This document shows, piece by piece, positions 7,426 to 8,428 of a DNA stretch of 8,428 bases; the first letter of the stretch is position 1, and the number at the start of each line of letters is the position of its first letter. The notes under the pieces are model-generated. The model ran no database searches, had not been told where the DNA came from, and saw only the letters and a list, made by a program, of their open reading frames with translations. The DNA comes from Nitrospirota bacterium. GTDB taxonomy: Bacteria; Patescibacteriota; Gracilibacteria; UBA1369; LOWO2-01-FULL-3. A program made the translations under genes and the position numbers. The stretch lies in the NCBI GenBank assembly GCA_011682355.1, contig JAACEU010000016.1, positions 1-8,428 on the forward strand, in the 5' to 3' direction.

Positions 7426-7443
7426 GGTGAGGGTATGCTCACC
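7426..7443. promoter_or_regulatory. 18-base inverted repeat, possible operator of holA
   Basis: GGTGAG and CTCACC form perfect 6-base arms around the six-base spacer GGTATG. The element ends 23 bases before the holA -10 box and abuts the expected -35 position, where a repressor or activator could act. As RNA it would be a small hairpin without a strong U-run, so a terminator is less likely. Confidence 0.35.
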
Positions 7444-7466
7444 TTTCCTAAAAGAACATTCAAATA

Positions 7467-7472
7467 TATAAT
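7467..7472 (+). promoter_or_regulatory. Consensus -10 box TATAAT just before holA
   Basis: A perfect TATAAT ends eight bases before the holA ATG at 7481. The usual start point 6-8 bases downstream falls at about 7478-7480, which would give a leaderless or almost leaderless mRNA. The -35 candidate at 7444-7449 (TTTCCT) is weak. An in-frame TAA overlaps the box (7469-7471), so the gene cannot start further upstream in this frame. Confidence 0.55.
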
Positions 7473-7480
7473 CGCAATCC

Positions 7481-8428
7481 ATGACAAAAGAACCAACAAA
7501 AAAACCAAATATCTACTTGTTCTTCGGCGAAGACACTTATTCCAGCAACCAGAAAGTGAAATTTTGGAAAGAACAGTTTATAAAGAAATATGGCGAAGAA
7601 AGTAATATTGAGATAATTGACGGAAAAGCACTTGAACCATCCAAGTTTATTACCAATATCGAGACACTTCCATTCCTGTCAGACAAAAGACTCGTGATCG
7701 TTACAAACTACCTTTCCAAAGCCAAAAGAGATGAACAAAAAATTATATCAGACGCTATCGAAAAAGCGCCCGACTTCTGCGTGGTCGTTTTCCATGAAAC
7801 CGAAAATCCGGACAAGGTGGGATCGCTCTACAAAAGGATCAAGAAAATAGGGAAACTAGAAGAATTCATTCCCATGTCACAAGCACAACTCGCAAATTGG
7901 ATCCAAAAAAAGTGCAAGACAATCGACATATCAACCGCAAACTACCTCGCGCTACACTGTGGGAACGAACTTTGGCGCATTTCCACCGAACTCGAAAAAC
8001 TGGAAGTATATGCGGCACAATCCCCTATCACCAGAAAAATGGTAGATGAATTCGTGACACCCTCCCTATCCGCCTCAATATTCAAACTCACAGACTCAAT
8101 CTCAACAAAAAGGACAAACGAATCACTCAAAACCCTGGAAACCCTCAAAGATAGCGGCGAAGAACTCACCAGAGTCTTTTTCATGATAGTCAGACATTTC
8201 AGAATCCTCATCCAGGTTCACGAAATGGCTAGCAAAAACGAAAACCAATTCTCCATTACCAAAAAACTAAAACAGCATCCATACGTAATACAAAAAAACC
8301 TTCAGCAATCAAAAAACTTCACATCAGAAAAACTCGAAGAAATCTACGAAAAGCTCCTGAAAATAGACATGAAATTCAAAACAGGAGTGATCAAAACTTA
8401 TAAACAGGACGATAGTGAGTACAAATTG
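7481..8428 (+). CDS. holA: DNA polymerase III delta subunit (3' end cut by window)
   Basis: The delta subunit is the clamp-loader part that opens the beta sliding clamp; with gamma/tau and delta' it loads the clamp at primed DNA in the cytoplasm. The 316 visible residues match the family along their length: the N-terminal strand and loop NIYLFFGEDTYS (10-21), LPFLSDKRLVIV (63-74), which includes the hydrophobic clamp-contacting region in this family, a domain II around GNELWRISTELEKLEVYA (161-178), and the helical C-terminal domain with SIFKLTDSISTK (199-210), GEELTRVFFMIVRHFRILIQV (226-246), HPYVIQKNLQQSKNFTSEKL (266-285) and DMKFKTGVIK (296-305). Usual length is about 320-340 residues, so only the extreme C-terminus lies outside the window. 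The ATG at 7481 follows an in-frame stop and has no Shine-Dalgarno sequence. As is normal for delta, there is no ATP-binding P-loop. The usual neighbours ComEC and ribosomal protein S20 are not seen on the upstream side. Confidence 0.93.
   Translation, partial: MTKEPTKKPNIYLFFGEDTYSSNQKVKFWKEQFIKKYGEESNIEIIDGKALEPSKFITNIETLPFLSDKRLVIVTNYLSKAKRDEQKIISDAIEKAPDFCVVVFHETENPDKVGSLYKRIKKIGKLEEFIPMSQAQLANWIQKKCKTIDISTANYLALHCGNELWRISTELEKLEVYAAQSPITRKMVDEFVTPSLSASIFKLTDSISTKRTNESLKTLETLKDSGEELTRVFFMIVRHFRILIQVHEMASKNENQFSITKKLKQHPYVIQKNLQQSKNFTSEKLEEIYEKLLKIDMKFKTGVIKTYKQDDSEYKL

Larger units (their letters stand above)
7313..7480. other. Divergent intergenic region between the HNH gene and holA
   Basis: These 168 bases separate two divergently read genes. 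I see candidate -10 boxes on both strands (7337-7342 on -, 7467-7472 on +) and an inverted repeat at 7426-7443. No tRNA, riboswitch or believable small coding region is apparent; the short open frames here overlap the HNH start and lack protein character. Confidence 0.6.

Noticed and set aside
7045..7471. Two short + strand frames over the HNH start and the intergenic region
   Set aside because: Both are mostly the complement of the HNH coding sequence, with Ser/Pro/Phe-rich shadow composition.
7313..7480. tRNA or riboswitch in the divergent gap
   Set aside because: No cloverleaf arms, T-loop sequence or known riboswitch core could be found on either strand; only the short inverted repeat stands out.
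7942..8211. 89-residue - strand frame
   Set aside because: It lies opposite a region of holA with strong family match; a shadow frame.

Overview
This AT-rich window carries four protein-coding genes and no RNA gene, CRISPR array or insertion sequence that I can recognise. Its style suggests an uncultivated bacterium of the Candidate Phyla Radiation (Patescibacteria), perhaps a Peregrinibacteria-like lineage. The clues are a very large secreted beta-rich repeat protein with a bactofilin-like C-terminal end, a free-standing HNH protein of a type common in those genomes, and start codons without Shine-Dalgarno sequences. This placement is from memory of family style, not from a search. All four reading frames run without an internal TGA and the HNH gene appears to stop at TGA, so recoding of UGA as glycine (Gracilibacteria, Absconditabacteria) is unlikely.

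Layout: (1) 2-1078, + strand, the C-terminal part of an unrecognised basic protein whose frame is open to the left edge. (2) 1123-6372, + strand, a 1749-residue exported protein: signal peptide, N-terminal beta-rich domain, six Ig-like repeats each bracketed by a cysteine pair, an acidic cysteine-containing region with a possible calcium loop, and a C-terminal bactofilin-like beta module. (3) 6398-6437, a long hairpin terminator shared by convergent genes. (4) 6419-7312, - strand, an HNH endonuclease family protein. (5) 7313-7480, a divergent intergenic region with candidate promoters and an inverted repeat. (6) 7481 to the right edge, + strand, the DNA polymerase III delta subunit (holA), missing only its last few residues.

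The first two genes are co-directional with a 44-base gap and may be cotranscribed; whether they work together is unknown. The HNH gene lies opposite to its neighbours and separates the surface-protein locus from the replication gene; nothing suggests a functional link with either. The most interesting material is the giant surface protein, with its even cysteine count per repeat and hydrophobic loops inserted at the same point of three repeats. The holA start is also notable because its -10 box sits so close to the ATG that the transcript would be leaderless or nearly so.
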